From assembly GCA_964500965.1 (NCBI GenBank), contig CAZCQZ010000014.1, forward strand, positions 1 through 42,027: a stretch of DNA of 42,027 nt, given 5' to 3'. Positions 41,701 to 42,027 of the stretch are shown one piece after another (the first letter of the stretch is position 1; every line of letters begins with the position of its first letter). Source of the stretch: JAISGQ01 sp964500965. GTDB lineage: Bacteria; Bacillota; Clostridia; Oscillospirales; Acutalibacteraceae. The notes beneath the pieces were generated by a model. That model was not told the origin of the DNA and did no database searches. It saw nothing but the letters and a program-made list of their open reading frames with translations. The position numbers and the translations under genes are program-made.

Positions 41701-42027
41701 GACAGGTTCTTGAAGTTCACCTGGGCAGAGCGGCAACCGCTTTGGGCTACAAGGTGATGACACCTGTATTTGACGGCGCACACGAAGACGATATTAAGGA
41801 TATGTTCAGACAGGCAGGCTTGCCGGAGGACGGCAAGACAGTGCTGTACGACGGCAGAACCGGCGAGCAGTTTGACAACCGTGTAACCGTCGGTTATATG
41901 TACTTCCTTAAGCTTCATCATCTTGTTGATGATAAGATACACGCACGTTCAACAGGTCCGTATTCACTGGTAACTCAGCAGCCTTTGGGCGGTAAAGCTC
42001 AGTTCGGCGGCCAGAGATTCGGTGAAA
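38733..42027 (+). CDS. rpoB: RNA polymerase beta subunit, 3' end beyond the window
   Basis: 1098 complete codons of a protein normally near 1200, open to the window edge. Start: ATG at 38733; an in-frame TTG at 38727 has better spacing from GGAGAG (38715-38720). The family blocks are all present: MPNLIEIQKDSYKWF near the N-terminus, the rifampicin region GQSPLSQFMDQTNPLAEL followed by THKRRLSALGPGG, RMCPIETPEGPNIGLI, and the GDKMAGRHGNKGVVS active-site region. The rifampicin region has the wild-type Asp, His and Ser at the classic resistance positions. No rplL lies upstream; spoIIGA is divergent, so rpoB starts its own transcript here. Confidence 0.98.
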   Translation, partial: MANMKKVKQGRTTRMSFSKIEEPLQMPNLIEIQKDSYKWFREKGLKEVLNDVSGITDHTGNLVLDFTDYRIEDQSKYTVEECKLRDATYSGKLHVTALLRDRVTGNQREKEIFMGDFPLMTDSGTFVINGAERVIVSQLVRSPGVYFEMNYDKTGKPLLAAKVIPNRGAWLEYETDANDVFYVRIDKNRKLPITTFIRALDLSSNADIIDYFGDDERIRATIGKDVTDHTEAAVIEVFKKLKQGEPAAFESARAHIKGLFFDPKHYDISAVGRYKYNKKLVLAGRIIGGTLAQPVVNPFTGEFIADAGDVVTREMADAIDAAGVFSVVLTLEGGKEVKVLSNGMVDITPYVSFNAAEECNITEKVRTVVLKEILDSCESEDEIKEALRNRRDDLIPKHIIVDDIFASISYMICLANGLGTTDDIDHLGNRRIRSVGELLQNQFRIGFSRLERTIKERMGLNVANDENEEMISPEVLINNSKPVASAIKEFLGQSPLSQFMDQTNPLAELTHKRRLSALGPGGLTRDRASFEVRDVHYSHYGRMCPIETPEGPNIGLISYLATFAKVNHFGFIEAPYRKYDHENNRVTNEVVYMTADVEDNYIVAQANEPLDENGRFINAKVVCRRRDEFIEVEPSKVDYMDVSPKMVVSVATAMIPFLENDDANRALMGSNMQRQAVPLLRTQAPVVGTGMEYKAGTDAGVCVLAKRAGTVEYVSANIVKVRADNGELDEYNIIKFMRSNQGTCINQIPIVSTGDRLEKGDVIADGPATNAGEISLGKNVLIGFMTWEGYNYEDAVLLNEKIVRDDVFTSVHIEEYDAEARDTKLGPEDITRDIPNVGEDALKDLDEDGIIRVGAEVHAGDILVGKVTPKGETELTAEERLLRAIFGEKAREVRDTSLRVPHGESGIVVDVRVYTRENGDDMSPGVNKIVRVYLAQKRKISVGDKMAGRHGNKGVVSRILPVEDMPFLPDGTPLDIVLNPLGVPSRMNIGQVLEVHLGRAATALGYKVMTPVFDGAHEDDIKDMFRQAGLPEDGKTVLYDGRTGEQFDNRVTVGYMYFLKLHHLVDDKIHARSTGPYSLVTQQPLGGKAQFGGQRFGE

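Noticed and set aside
38955..41942. Long open frames on the minus strand inside rpoB (323 and 427 codons)
   Set aside because: They are mirror frames of a strongly conserved coding gene; the rpoB frame carries all known motifs and the minus-strand products have no recognisable domain or ribosome site.

Overview
This window reads as chromosome from a low-GC, Gram-positive, spore-forming member of the Clostridia, most likely an Oscillospiraceae/Ruminococcaceae-type gut bacterium. The support is a spoIIGA-sigE sporulation pair, a CotH-type lipoprotein, a GH43 glycosidase lipoprotein, a FeoA/FeoB/Cys-rich FeoB-partner trio, a clostridial-style tmRNA and an rpoB with Firmicutes-like motifs. No species can be fixed from the sequence alone.

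Layout. 1-3958: a gene remnant, an HSL-type esterase, a membrane protein of unknown function and a GH43 lipoprotein. 3959-6899: a ferrous iron uptake operon (feoA, feoB, FeoB-associated Cys-rich peptide) with four copies of the dyad TTAG-N6-CTAA, ending in a strong terminator. 6806-31236: an AT-rich 24.3-kb block bounded by a 95-bp near-identical direct repeat. 31280-36492: on the minus strand, a CotH lipoprotein, a TetM/EF-G-like GTPase fused to a Rae1/YacP-type NYN nuclease domain, and tmRNA (ssrA). 36578-38141: sigE and spoIIGA, minus strand. 38733 to the end: rpoB, plus strand, cut by the window edge.

The 24.3-kb block is the most interesting part. It encodes two Ser/Thr kinases, three PP2C phosphatases, six FHA domains spread over six proteins (one is the second kinase, one a VWA-transmembrane-FHA receptor), several small membrane proteins, a 2456-residue secreted protein with about 20 Ig-like repeats and a C-terminal membrane anchor, and a WG-repeat/SH3b exported protein. 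All genes run in the same direction with overlaps or short gaps, so they look like one or two long transcripts. They form a self-contained phospho-threonine signalling circuit around a giant surface protein.

In front of it sits what looks like a DNA-inversion switch. A complete tyrosine recombinase gene (7715-8848) lies between perfect 21-bp inverted repeats (7454-7474 and 8873-8893). Just inside the left repeat is a near-consensus sigma-A promoter (TTGACA, 17 bp, TATATT; 7517-7545) that points left, away from the cluster. Inversion between the repeats would turn it to face the first FHA gene at 9056, so the assembled orientation would be the OFF state. I infer a phase-variable kinase/phosphatase/FHA system controlling a giant Ig-like surface protein. 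The sequence elements are seen directly; inversion itself and the role of the system are inference.
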